DNA of 64,000 nucleotides, from assembly GCA_046081705.1 (NCBI GenBank), contig JBJTWK010000021.1, positions 40,230 through 104,229 on the forward strand, written 5' to 3'. Shown piece by piece: positions 17,576 through 25,622 of this stretch. The translations under genes and the position numbers were made by a program. The notes beneath the pieces are model-generated. The model worked only from the letters and a program-made list of their open reading frames with translations. It had not been told where the DNA came from and ran no database searches. Position 1 is the first letter of the stretch, and each line of letters begins with the position of its first letter. This DNA is from IMCC26256 sp046081705 (lineage in GTDB: Bacteria; Actinomycetota; Acidimicrobiia; IMCC26256).

Positions 17576-18316
17576 TCAGCGGCCGGTGCGCTCTGCGAAC
17601 CAGGGCTGGCCGAACGACCACACCTGGTCGCGGAGTTCGTTCTCGAGTGCGGTGTCGTGCTCGGCGGTGGCGTGGGCCCGACGCAGGGTCGCCTTCGTGC
17701 GGATCGCGAGCTCCCGGGGTGCATCGGCCGCCCGGCCCGCGTGCTCCACGGCGCGGTCGAGCAGTTCGGCGTCCGGCACGCACTCCCAGGCGAGGCCGAT
17801 CCGCGCGGCGGCGGCGCCGTCGAGCCGGGCGCCGAAGAGGTCGATCGCCGCGGCGGCCTGGGGGCCCACCGCCCGGTCGAGCAGCCAGGTGTGCCCGCCG
17901 CCGGGGTGGATGCCGATCTGCAGGAACCGGGCGTCGAACCGGGCCGACTCGCCGGCGATGCGCAGGTCGGCGGCGAGGGCGAGGTTGAACCCAGCACCGA
18001 CCGCGGGCCCGTTCACCGCCGCGACGGTGGGGAGCGGCGAGCGCAGCACGCGCAGGAACCCCTCGTACACCCCGACGACCGAACCGGGCTCGCGCTCGCC
18101 GTTGCCCATGGCGGCGAGATCGCTGAGGTCCGCGCCCGCGCAGAAGGCTCGACCGGCGCCGGTGATCACGAGCGCACCGATGCCGTCGTCGGACTCGGCC
18201 GCGTCGATCGCCGAGACGATGCCGGCGACGAGTTCGTCGGAGAGGACGTTGCGGCGTTCGGCGTCGTCGATCGTGATGACCTCGACGCGGCCGCGGCGTT
18301 CGACGTGGACGGGCAT
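17576..18316 (-). CDS. Enoyl-CoA hydratase/isomerase (crotonase) family protein
   Basis: A 246-residue crotonase-fold enzyme. VITGAGRAFCAGADLSDL supplies the first oxyanion-hole segment and AAVNGPAVGAGFNLALAADLRIA the second. In the active-site helix FLQIGIHPGGGHTWLL the first Glu position of mitochondrial hydratase is not obviously kept, so hydratase activity is less certain than family membership. It starts 2 bases after the stop of the epimerase gene and is last in a three-gene operon with an acyltransferase, suggesting lipid or acyl-CoA work. Confidence 0.85.
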   Translation of the reverse strand: MPVHVERRGRVEVITIDDAERRNVLSDELVAGIVSAIDAAESDDGIGALVITGAGRAFCAGADLSDLAAMGNGEREPGSVVGVYEGFLRVLRSPLPTVAAVNGPAVGAGFNLALAADLRIAGESARFDARFLQIGIHPGGGHTWLLDRAVGPQAAAAIDLFGARLDGAAAARIGLAWECVPDAELLDRAVEHAGRAADAPRELAIRTKATLRRAHATAEHDTALENELRDQVWSFGQPWFAERTGR

Positions 18317-18318
18317 GC

Positions 18319-19356
18319 TCAGGATCCTTCGCGGTGGACGGCGGGGGAGTGGCGGAAGAAGGTCTCCACGTCGCGCTGGTACCGGTACGACGGGTTCTTG
18401 TCGCCGATGACCCCCTCGAGCCGGAGGCTGCGCGCGAACGCGTTCACCGTGGCGGCGGTCGTGTACTGGTACTCGAACCCGACCCGGCGGAACGCCCGCG
18501 TGTCGACGACCCGGCCGTACCGGAGGAGGTCGAGCACCTCGGGCGGCAGGTCGACGATCCGTGCGATGCGCAGCGGCTCCGCGGCCCAACTCGTGAGGAC
18601 GGGGGGCAGCGGGACCCGGCGCTTCCCGACGACCCGGCACACCTCGGACCACGGCATGGTGCCGCGCCCCGCCACGTTGAACACGCCGGGCAGGTCGTTC
18701 TGGGTGGCGAAGACGAGCGCCCGGGTGATGTCGTCCTCGTGGACGAACTGCAGGCGGGGGTCGAAGCCCATGATCTCGGGCACGATCGGGAGCCGGAGCG
18801 CCTTCGAGAACGGGGACGAGATGTCGTCGCCCAGCACGTTGCAGAATCGGAGCTTGGTGACGATGACGTGGGGGTTGTCGACCGCGAAGTCGCGAACGAA
18901 GGCCGAGGTCTCGCGCAGGGAGCGCTCCACCTCCGTGCGCGGTGGGGTGGTGCGCTCCATGTCCTCGCGGAAGAAGTACGGGTCGCGCTTGCCCGCGCCG
19001 TACATGAGCGTGGACGACTTCACGATGAGCTTGCGCACGGTGCTGCCCGCGGCGCCGGCCGCGGCGAGGAGGTTCATCGTGCCGATGACGTTGACCTCGT
19101 GCATGCGCCGGCCGCCGTGCTCGGTGGAGTCGACGAGCAGGTGGGTGTGGAGGATCGTGTCGACCTTCGTGGCCTTCACGATGCGCTGGAGGATCGAGTA
19201 GTCGGAGTCGGCCCGGACGAACTCCGTCCGCTCGAGCGGCAGGCGGGGCTCGTCGGTGTCGAGGCCGACGATCACCTCGACGTCGTCGAGTTGCTCGAGC
19301 GCCTGGGCGAGTCGGCTGCCCCAGAAGGTGCCGAGTCCGGTGACGAGGACCCGCAT
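18319..19356 (-). CDS. NAD-dependent epimerase/dehydratase (extended SDR)
   Basis: A 345-residue extended SDR. VTGLGTFWGSRLAQAL is the N-terminal nucleotide-binding loop, LDTDEPRLP the adenine ribose site, and MYGAGK the YxxxK active pair. FQVHEDDITRAL-like residues (QFVHEDDIT) and FNVAGRGTM are typical of NAD-dependent sugar or steroid epimerase/dehydratases. The family in actinobacteria often occurs beside a PlsC-like acyltransferase, as here (2-base gap). Substrate unknown. Confidence 0.83.
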   Translation of the reverse strand: MRVLVTGLGTFWGSRLAQALEQLDDVEVIVGLDTDEPRLPLERTEFVRADSDYSILQRIVKATKVDTILHTHLLVDSTEHGGRRMHEVNVIGTMNLLAAAGAAGSTVRKLIVKSSTLMYGAGKRDPYFFREDMERTTPPRTEVERSLRETSAFVRDFAVDNPHVIVTKLRFCNVLGDDISSPFSKALRLPIVPEIMGFDPRLQFVHEDDITRALVFATQNDLPGVFNVAGRGTMPWSEVCRVVGKRRVPLPPVLTSWAAEPLRIARIVDLPPEVLDLLRYGRVVDTRAFRRVGFEYQYTTAATVNAFARSLRLEGVIGDKNPSYRYQRDVETFFRHSPAVHREGS

Positions 19357-19358
19357 CG

Positions 19359-20327
19359 CTACCACCACGTGCTGCGACGGGTGCGCAGCATGTCGTAGAG
19401 GGCGTCTTGGATGGTGCCCCGGATGCTCTCGGCGGCGTCCATCACCCGGGCCCGGGAGTAGCGCTCCTGATCGGGATCCACGTCGAAGTGCATCGGTGGC
19501 AGGACCCGGATCCGGAACTTCGCGGGCAGGTACGTGACGAGCCCGAGCGGGCCGAACATGAGCATGTTCGCGGTCACGGGGAAGTACGGCAGGCCGGTGA
19601 GGCTCGCGAGGCGGCGGCTCTTGAACAGGATGGGCATCGACTCCTCGGCCCCGACGACCGCGATCGGGATGATCGGCACGCCGGCGCGCATCGCGATCTC
19701 GACGAACCCGCCACGGCCGAACCGGGCGAGGCGGTAGCGGTCCTTGTAGAGCTTCCCGGTGCCCTTGGTGCCCTCGGGGAACACGAGCACGAGTTGCTGA
19801 TCCTCCTTGAGGAGGCGGTACGCGTTGTCGGGGTGCGCGGTGACGCCGCCGGCGCGCGACCACATCGTGCCGACGCCGGGGAGGTCGCGGAACAGGTACT
19901 CGGCGAGTCCGTACACCGGGCGGCCGAGTTCGGTCTCGATGCCGTGCATGATCGCGGGGGCGTCCGAGGGGATCGCCGCCGCGTGGTTCGACACGAGCAG
20001 CGCGCCGCCGTCGGCCGGGATGTTCTCGAGGCCCTCCCACTCGACCCGGAACCAGTAGCGGTACAGCGGGTCGTAGAGGCGGCGGGCGAGCGAGCGCATG
20101 CGCTCGGAGCGGCCCCACGGGTCGACGTCCCCGAAGCGGATCTCGCGGTCGGGGGGCTCGGGGTCGGGGAGCTCGCGCGACACCCGCGGCGGCACCCGGA
20201 CGAGCGCCCGGGTCGGCGTGGCGGCGTCGGCCGGTCCCAGGTCGACGACCTCGGCCTCCTCGACCTCGAGGACCCCGGGACGGCGTTCCGCCTCGGGGGC
20301 GCGGGGGTCGTCGGCGGTCGGGGTCAC
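19359..20327 (-). CDS. Lysophospholipid acyltransferase (PlsC-like)
   Basis: A 322-residue membrane-associated acyltransferase. The first 75 residues are acidic and disordered. The catalytic HxxxxD motif appears as LVSNHAAAIPSDA (His-x4-variant: NHAAAIPSD, one residue longer than the standard NHxxxxD). VFPEGTKGTGK is the glycerol-phosphate block, and VPIIPIAVVGAEE the third block. It should acylate a lysophospholipid or glycerol-phosphate at the inner leaflet. GTG start at 20327; I see no clear -10 in front. It heads the operon with the epimerase and hydratase genes. Confidence 0.84.
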   Translation of the reverse strand: MTPTADDPRAPEAERRPGVLEVEEAEVVDLGPADAATPTRALVRVPPRVSRELPDPEPPDREIRFGDVDPWGRSERMRSLARRLYDPLYRYWFRVEWEGLENIPADGGALLVSNHAAAIPSDAPAIMHGIETELGRPVYGLAEYLFRDLPGVGTMWSRAGGVTAHPDNAYRLLKEDQQLVLVFPEGTKGTGKLYKDRYRLARFGRGGFVEIAMRAGVPIIPIAVVGAEESMPILFKSRRLASLTGLPYFPVTANMLMFGPLGLVTYLPAKFRIRVLPPMHFDVDPDQERYSRARVMDAAESIRGTIQDALYDMLRTRRSTWW

Positions 20328-20403
20328 AGGGGTAGGAAACCGCGCATCGGCGCCCGCCGCAACTCCGCCACCCCGTTCGCGCCCACCGCGGGCGGAACGG
20401 ACG

Positions 20404-21765
20404 TCATGTGCGGTGACGGACGGCGCCCGGGACCAGCCACGCGGTCCCGTGGAACCGGACGCCGAGGCCGATGAGCCGGGCCACCATGAGGGCGACCACC
20501 GCCCCCCAGAGCACGAGGAGTCCCCCGTCCACGAGCAGGACGGCGAGCGCCAGCGGCAGGAAGACCCCGATGCCGGCCACCGCCATCGCTACGGCGAGGT
20601 AACGGGAGTCGGACGCGCCGATGAGGACGCCGTCGAGCACGAACACCGCGGCGTTGACGGGTTGCATCAGCGCGACGATCACGAGCACCTGCGTCGCGAG
20701 GGCGCGCACGGCCGGGTCGTCGGTGAACAACGGGACGACGATCGGCCGCAACAGGAGCACCACGACACCGAAGCCGAGACCGGCGAGCACGCCCCACTCG
20801 AGCATGCGGTGCGCGGCGCTGCGTGCGCCGTCGGGATCGTCGGCGCCGAGGAGCCGGCCCACCATCGCCTGGCCGGCGATCGCGATGGCCTCGCCCAGCT
20901 GCGCGGAGAAGATCCACACCGGGAACGCGATCTGGTGTGCGGCGAGCGCGGTGTCGGAGATGCGAGCCGCGACCGCCGTCGCGGTGAGGAGCGCGATGAG
21001 CAGGATCGCCGTGCGCACGATGAGGTGCCCGCCCACCGCTGCCGTCGCCCGCATCCCGGCCGCGCTCGGACGGAGACCGGCCCCTGCGGCCCGCGCGGTG
21101 CGCACGACGATGGCGACGTAGACGACCATCGCCACGGTCTGCGCGACCACCGTGCCCCACGCGCTCCCGGCGATGCCGGTGTCGAGACCGAACACGAGGA
21201 CGATCTCGATGACGAGGTTGAGCGCGTTCGCGCCGAGTGCGATCCAGAGGGTCGGTCGCGTGTTCTGCAGCCCGCGCAGGTACCCGGCGCCCGCCAGTGC
21301 GAGCAGCACGCACGGTGCGCCGAGCAGGCTGATGCGCAGGTAGGTGCGGGCGAACGGTGCGACCTCGGCCGATGCACCCATCACCCGCACGATCCACGGG
21401 GTGAGCGCGATGCCGACCGCGGCGAGGACGACCCCGAGCACGGCGGCGAGCCACATGCCGTCGATGCCCCGGGCGGCCGCCGCCCGACGGTCCTCGGCCC
21501 CGACGAGGCGGGCCACCGCGCCGGTCGTCGAGTACGCGAGGAAGTTGAAGATCGCGAACGTCGCGGTCAGGACGATCCCCGCGACCGCGAGGCCCCCGAG
21601 TGCGGCCACGCCGAGGGTGCCGACGATCGCGGTGTCGACGAGCACGTAGAGCGGTTCCGTGGCCAGCGCGCCGAGGGCCGGTCCGGCGAGCCGCACGATC
21701 TCCCGGTCGTGGCGCCGCCGGTGGAGCGCGCGTCCGGGATCGAGCGGATGGGCGGCGGCGTCCAT
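20404..21765 (-). CDS. MATE-family efflux transporter
   Basis: A polytopic protein of 453 residues with about 12 membrane helices in two repeats of six, the MATE/DinF pattern. REIVRLAGPALGALATEPLYVLVDTAIVGTLG is the characteristic first helix with the conserved Pro and Asp. The second half begins LIVRTAILLIALLTATAVAARISDTALAAHQIA. It should export cationic compounds or metabolites in exchange for H+ or Na+. The start at 21765 has a TAGCGT hexamer 11 bases upstream; the frame is open further but without similarity. Confidence 0.9.
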   Translation of the reverse strand: MDAAAHPLDPGRALHRRRHDREIVRLAGPALGALATEPLYVLVDTAIVGTLGVAALGGLAVAGIVLTATFAIFNFLAYSTTGAVARLVGAEDRRAAAARGIDGMWLAAVLGVVLAAVGIALTPWIVRVMGASAEVAPFARTYLRISLLGAPCVLLALAGAGYLRGLQNTRPTLWIALGANALNLVIEIVLVFGLDTGIAGSAWGTVVAQTVAMVVYVAIVVRTARAAGAGLRPSAAGMRATAAVGGHLIVRTAILLIALLTATAVAARISDTALAAHQIAFPVWIFSAQLGEAIAIAGQAMVGRLLGADDPDGARSAAHRMLEWGVLAGLGFGVVVLLLRPIVVPLFTDDPAVRALATQVLVIVALMQPVNAAVFVLDGVLIGASDSRYLAVAMAVAGIGVFLPLALAVLLVDGGLLVLWGAVVALMVARLIGLGVRFHGTAWLVPGAVRHRT

Positions 21766-21776
21766 GGGTGGCGCCG

Positions 21777-21782
21777 ACGCTA
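21777..21782 (-). promoter_or_regulatory. -10 element TAGCGT of the MATE gene
   Basis: On the minus strand TAGCGT ends 11 bases before the MATE ATG, so the leader is at most a few bases. Confidence 0.45.
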
Positions 21783-21886
21783 CCGGCGGGCCGATCGCGC
21801 GCCCGCAGTGTTGCGGATGGTGCCGGTGTGGTGGCGGGGCGGGCGCGCGCACGACCGTGTCCGACCCCCCTGCGAACCTCACGGGC

Positions 21887-22291
21887 GTGGACGGAGTACC
21901 TGCACTCACCTTCGCTTCGGCGGCCCGCTCGCTCGGCACCGCGGCCCGTGCCGCGGGACTCGAGGTCCCGGCGTTCCGATCGCCGCCCCGCCTGCCGGGG
22001 ACCGATCGGTCGATCCGGCGCTTCCCCGGCGGCGCGGTCGTGGCGGTCCGAGTGCGTGGTCGCTCCCTCGCCCCCGTCCTCGAGGACATGGTCGAGGGGG
22101 TCCTCGTCGCGAACCGGGTGCGCGGCGAGGCCCGGCCACGACTCCGACTGGCGCTGCTGGCCGCGGCCCTCGGCGATGCGCTGCCGGCGCCGGTGCCGAC
22201 CCCGACCCTGACGCCGACGCCGGGCCCGGATCCCGCGCCTACCCTGAACCCGCCCACCCGGGTGGCGGAACGGCATACGCAGGCGGCTTAA
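21887..22291 (+). CDS. Small basic protein of unknown function, 3' end inside tRNA-Leu
   Basis: A 134-residue reading frame with strong third-position G/C bias. The core (residues 4 to about 100) looks like a real folded protein: LTFASAARSLGTAARAAGLEVPAFRSPPR, then RRFPGGAVVAVRVRGR and EDMVEGVLVANRV. The last 30 residues are a Pro/Thr repeat-like tail that runs into the tRNA-Leu gene and stops at the TAA that forms the tRNA anticodon. The GTG start lies 7 bases after GAACCT, one mismatch from the -10 rule. No family recognised. Divergent from the MATE gene. Confidence 0.55.
   Translation: MDGVPALTFASAARSLGTAARAAGLEVPAFRSPPRLPGTDRSIRRFPGGAVVAVRVRGRSLAPVLEDMVEGVLVANRVRGEARPRLRLALLAAALGDALPAPVPTPTLTPTPGPDPAPTLNPPTRVAERHTQAA
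22240..22245 (+). promoter_or_regulatory. -10 element TACCCT of tRNA-Leu
   Basis: TACCCT ends 10 bases before the mature 5' end of the tRNA and lies inside the small upstream reading frame. Confidence 0.5.
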
Positions 22292-22338
22292 ACCCGCTGG
22301 CCCTTCGGGGCATGAGGGTTCGACTCCCTCCCCGGGTA
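22256..22338 (+). tRNA. tRNA-Leu (anticodon UAA)
   Basis: The 83-base cloverleaf has acceptor strands ACCCGGG / CCCGGGT with discriminator A, anticodon stem GGCGG / CCGCT around loop CTTAAAC (anticodon TAA), a long class II variable arm GGCCCTTCGGGGC, and T-arm GAGGG-TTCGACT-CCCTC. The 3' CCA is not encoded (CGA follows). UUA codons are very rare in such GC-rich genomes, so this may be the counterpart of Streptomyces bldA; that parallel is inference. Confidence 0.95.
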
Positions 22339-22373
22339 CGAGCGGGTGGGTGCGGGCGCGGTGGGTCGGTCGG

Positions 22374-23318
22374 TCAGACCGTGTCGGTCGTGATCCGGCG
22401 CATCCGCTGCTGGATCGCGAGGACGCTCCCGCGCAGCAGGAGCGCGGAGATCGCCAGGAGCACACACGCCGCGATCGTCAGCGAGTCCGCCGAGTAGAGG
22501 TCCTGGGCGGTCCGCACCGTGTCGATGTCGGGGACCGACGCGCCGCCCGAGAAGGCGATGCCCCCGGCGAGGGAGCAGGCCCACCACAACCCGAGCGCGA
22601 CCGATCGGCGTCGGGGTGCTCCGCGCACCGGCGGGACGGCCTCCGCCCCGCGCCACAGCGACTGGGCGAGCGTCGCCGGCGCGAACCAGTTCACGATCGG
22701 GACGAACCAGCCGCCGATCGTCCAGCCCGGGCCGAGGTTGTTGTCCCAGCGTCCGAGATCGACGGCGTTGCGCGCGCTGCGGTACATCCAGATCACGAGG
22801 ACCACGAGGATGGCCACGGCCAGCAGCGCGGCGATGGTGAGCGTCGCCGCGAGGTAGTTGTCGGCGTCCTGGAGTCGGCGGATGATCGGAGCCGGATCCT
22901 TCGACTCGTCCCAGGACTGCGCGGTGCGGACCTGCGCGATGCGGAACACCGCCGCCCCGATCCGGGCGACGAGTGCGCCGCCGGCGATGCCGAGCAGCCA
23001 GCCGAGCGCGGTCGCCAGGCCGCCGGTGCGACGCAGCGACCCACTGGGCACCGCAGCGGTCGCCGGCGCGCCGACGCCGGGCGGGGCGACGGACGGTGCG
23101 GTGCTCGCGGGGCCGGGGGGGACGGCGGTGTAGGGGGGATCCCACGTCGTCACACCGTTCGTGGCGACGTGACCGGTCCAGGCCGTGCCGTCCCAGTACC
23201 GGAACTGGTGACGGCGGGCGGGGTCGGCGTACCACGCGGCGACCGGGGGCGCGCTCGGGGTGGGCACCGAACGGGCGTCGCGGCTCGCGTCGTCGAAATC
23301 CTCGCCCGGGGTGTCCAC
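22374..23318 (-). CDS. DUF2510 / DUF4328 membrane protein
   Basis: A 314-residue protein. Near residue 29 WYADPARRHQFRYWDGTAWTGHV is the short DUF2510 motif, which occurs at cytosolic N-termini of actinobacterial membrane proteins. A Pro-rich linker follows, then a DUF4328 membrane region with about four helices and the signature WMYRSARNAVDLG...WDNNLGPGWTIGGWFVPIVNWFAPA. Function unknown. The start is a GTG placed 7 bases after TACGCT. Single gene. Confidence 0.82.
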   Translation of the reverse strand: MDTPGEDFDDASRDARSVPTPSAPPVAAWYADPARRHQFRYWDGTAWTGHVATNGVTTWDPPYTAVPPGPASTAPSVAPPGVGAPATAAVPSGSLRRTGGLATALGWLLGIAGGALVARIGAAVFRIAQVRTAQSWDESKDPAPIIRRLQDADNYLAATLTIAALLAVAILVVLVIWMYRSARNAVDLGRWDNNLGPGWTIGGWFVPIVNWFAPATLAQSLWRGAEAVPPVRGAPRRRSVALGLWWACSLAGGIAFSGGASVPDIDTVRTAQDLYSADSLTIAACVLLAISALLLRGSVLAIQQRMRRITTDTV

Positions 23319-23325
23319 GCGTCGG

Positions 23326-23331
23326 AGCGTA
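23326..23331 (-). promoter_or_regulatory. -10 element TACGCT, leaderless promoter of the DUF4328 gene
   Basis: On the minus strand TACGCT ends 7 bases before the GTG at 23318. Confidence 0.6.
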
Positions 23332-23369
23332 CCGGGCGCACCCCGGTCGGGGCTCGGAGCGGGTCGGCC

Positions 23370-23375
23370 TAGGCT
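23370..23375 (+). promoter_or_regulatory. -10 element TAGGCT, leaderless promoter
   Basis: TAGGCT ends 8 bases before the ATG at 23384. Confidence 0.6.
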
Positions 23376-23383
23376 CGGACCCC

Positions 23384-23791
23384 ATGGAGATCACCAGCGC
23401 CATGCTCTGCGACTTCGCCCAGGTCCGTGAGGGTCTGCTCTTCGTCTCGTCGGGTGGCGTCACCCGCTGCCACCGCGATGAGTTCCCGGCCCCGCTCGGG
23501 GTGTTCGCCGCGTTCGTCATCGAACTCGATCGGTTCGAGGCCCAGCAGCAGCACAGCCTGCGGGTCCACGTCGTCGACGAGGACGGCAACGAGCTCGTCG
23601 ACGTCAACGGCACGTTCGAGTTCGGCTCGCCGGACCTGCTCCTCATCGACGAGAAGCCGTCGATCCCGATCACGCTCGACCTGCGCAACGTGGCGGTCGA
23701 GCGCTACGGCCCGGTGCAGGCGAGCATCTTCATCGACGGCGACTACCGGCGCAGCCTCACCCTCCACGTGATGCAGCCGCCGGACGCCTAG
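23384..23791 (+). CDS. DUF6941-like small beta protein
   Basis: A soluble 135-residue protein, mostly predicted beta strands, starting MEITSAMLCDFAQVREGLLFVSSGGVTR. The pattern of an N-terminal ML-DFA--R-G segment followed by alternating hydrophobic strands (FAAFVIELDRFEAQQQHSLRVHVVDEDG) resembles the uncharacterised DUF6941 family. No catalytic residues stand out. The start is decided by the leaderless promoter. Single gene, ending 21 bases from the convergent HAD hydrolase gene. Confidence 0.72.
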   Translation: MEITSAMLCDFAQVREGLLFVSSGGVTRCHRDEFPAPLGVFAAFVIELDRFEAQQQHSLRVHVVDEDGNELVDVNGTFEFGSPDLLLIDEKPSIPITLDLRNVAVERYGPVQASIFIDGDYRRSLTLHVMQPPDA

Positions 23792-23812
23792 GTCCGTCGG
23801 CCGCCGCGTCGC

Positions 23813-24457
23813 TCACGCGCTGCGGAGATCCAGTCCGAGCACCGCGCCGAGTTCGGTGAGCGCCGCTCGGGGCTCCGTGACCTTGATCGTGGTCATGCCC
23901 ATGGCCCGTGCGGGCTTGAGGTTGATGCCGAGGTCGTCGAGGAACACGACCTCGTGCGGGGCCACACCGAGGCGATCGCAGGTGAGTTCGTAGATCCGCG
24001 GGTCGGGCTTGCGCAGTCCCTCGACCGCCGACTCCACGATGACGTCGAAGAGGCCGACGTGGCCGAGGGAGTGCGGCTTCCCGTCGGTCGGTTCGCCCTC
24101 GGGGGCCCAGTTGTTGGTGAGCGCGCCGATCGCGAAGCCCGCGTCGCGGATAGCGCCGATCGCCGTCACCATCTCGGGTCGCGGCCCGAGCCCGCGGCTC
24201 ACGACCGTCATGAGCCGACGCGCGTCGATCTCGCCGCCGGCCTCGCGCGCCTCGGCCTCGAGCTGCCCGCAGAACTCGTCGAACGTGACCTCCGAGCGCT
24301 CGAGCCGCTCCCACGCCCCGGCCTCGGCGCTGTGCGCGATGACGCGACGCACGAACCCCTCGGGCAGTCCGACCTCGTGCTCGTACGCGTCGAAGGCGTC
24401 GAACGGGGACGGGAACACGACCCCGCCGAGGTCGAAGAGGACCGCGCGCAGGGCCAC
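23813..24457 (-). CDS. HAD-family hydrolase
   Basis: A 214-residue haloacid dehalogenase-type phosphatase. Motif I is LFDLGGVVF, where the usual second Asp of DxD is Gly (as in the acyl-CoA dehydrogenase-linked and epoxide-hydrolase-linked HAD group), motif II GALTNNWA, the conserved Lys in GLRKPDPRIY, and motif IV VVFLDDLGINLKPARAMG. This subgroup often lacks phosphatase activity on small sugars. GTG at 24457 is chosen since it follows the upstream stop by 5 bases; the frame extends further into that gene. Co-transcribed with the F420-dependent oxidoreductase. Confidence 0.84.
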   Translation of the reverse strand: MALRAVLFDLGGVVFPSPFDAFDAYEHEVGLPEGFVRRVIAHSAEAGAWERLERSEVTFDEFCGQLEAEAREAGGEIDARRLMTVVSRGLGPRPEMVTAIGAIRDAGFAIGALTNNWAPEGEPTDGKPHSLGHVGLFDVIVESAVEGLRKPDPRIYELTCDRLGVAPHEVVFLDDLGINLKPARAMGMTTIKVTEPRAALTELGAVLGLDLRSA

Positions 24458-24462
24458 GGGCG

Positions 24463-25503
24463 TTAGAGGCAGAGCTCGGCCATGACGCGCAGGGCCTCGG
24501 CCTGCTGGGCGCCGACGATCATCGTGCCCACCCCGGACTCCTTCCACGCGTCGATCCGGTCGCGGATGCGCTCCTTCGGGCCGATGAGGGCGACCTCGTC
24601 GACGAGCTCGTCCGGCACGGCCGCGATGGCCTCCTGCTTCTTGCCGTCCAGGTAGAGGTCCTGGATCTCGGCGGCCGCCGCCTCGTAGCCGTACCGGCAG
24701 GCGAGGGCGTTGTAGAAGTTCTTGCCGCGGGCCCCCATGCCGCCCACGTAGAGGGCGAGCATCGGCTTCACGAAGCTGCGGAGCAACTCGATGTCATCGC
24801 CGACGATGACCGTGACGGTCGGTGCGATGTCGAAGTCGGCGAGGGACTTGCCGTTGCCGGCCTTGGCGAGCCCCGCCTCGATCGACGGGCCGAAGGCCTC
24901 CCGGTAGCGCTCGGGCGAGAAGAAGATCGGCAGCCAGCCGTCGGCGATCTCCGCGGTGAGTTCGACGTTCTTCTCGCCGATCGACGCGAGGTAGATCGGG
25001 ATGTCGGCACGGCGGGGGTGCACGATGATCTTGAGCGGCTTGCCCAGTCCCGTCGCGTCGGGCCCCGTGTACGGGATGTCGTAGTGCGGGCCGTGGTGCT
25101 CGAGCGGGGCCTCGCGGGCGAGGATCGTGCGCACGATCTCGACGTACTCACGCGTCTTGCTCAGGGGCTTGCCGTACGCCTGCCCGTGCCAGCCCTCGAC
25201 GACCTGGGGCCCGGAGAGGCCGAGGCCGAGGAGGAAGCGGCCGCCGCTCATGAGGTCGAGGGTCGCTGCGGTCATCGCCGTCATCGCGGGCGTTCGGGCC
25301 GGCATCTGCATGATCGCGGGCCCGAACGACATGCGCTCGGTCTGGGCGAGCATCCAGGTGAGCGGGGTGACGGCGTCGGTCCCGTAAGCCTCGGCGGTCC
25401 AGCCCGACGAGTAGCCGAGGGCGTCGGCCTCCTTGGCCATGGAGAGCGCGCCGACGAGGTTCGCACCCCAGTCCTGGTAGCCGAAGTTCACACCGAGCCG
25501 CAT
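24463..25503 (-). CDS. LLM-class F420-dependent oxidoreductase
   Basis: A luciferase-like TIM-barrel enzyme of 346 residues. LGVNFGYQDWGANLVGALSMAKEADALGYSSGWTAEAYG is the typical start, and MTAATLDLMSGGRFLLGLGLSGPQVVEGWHG the conserved central block for the mycobacterial F420 LLM group (Rv3520c-like). It should transfer hydride between coenzyme F420 and an unknown substrate. A strong ribosome site GAGGAGGG lies just upstream of the ATG. First gene of the pair with the HAD hydrolase. Confidence 0.88.
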   Translation of the reverse strand: MRLGVNFGYQDWGANLVGALSMAKEADALGYSSGWTAEAYGTDAVTPLTWMLAQTERMSFGPAIMQMPARTPAMTAMTAATLDLMSGGRFLLGLGLSGPQVVEGWHGQAYGKPLSKTREYVEIVRTILAREAPLEHHGPHYDIPYTGPDATGLGKPLKIIVHPRRADIPIYLASIGEKNVELTAEIADGWLPIFFSPERYREAFGPSIEAGLAKAGNGKSLADFDIAPTVTVIVGDDIELLRSFVKPMLALYVGGMGARGKNFYNALACRYGYEAAAAEIQDLYLDGKKQEAIAAVPDELVDEVALIGPKERIRDRIDAWKESGVGTMIVGAQQAEALRVMAELCL

Positions 25504-25610
25504 CGAAGGCCCTCCTCATCCGCCGCCGGCCGGGTGCCGGGCGCGGGCGATGTTGGCACGGGGGCCCCTCGGGGGGCGAACGCGTCCGGGTCGGGTCCGG
25601 ATGCGGCCCG

Positions 25611-25616
25611 TAGGCT
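25611..25616 (+). promoter_or_regulatory. -10 element TAGGCT, leaderless promoter of the fusion gene
   Basis: TAGGCT ends 6 bases before the ATG at 25623. Confidence 0.6.
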
Positions 25617-25622
25617 CGGCGC

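Noticed and set aside
20098..22497. Plus-strand frame of 799 codons running over the MATE gene and tRNA-Leu
   Set aside because: It overlaps a certain MATE gene on the other strand and runs straight through a tRNA.
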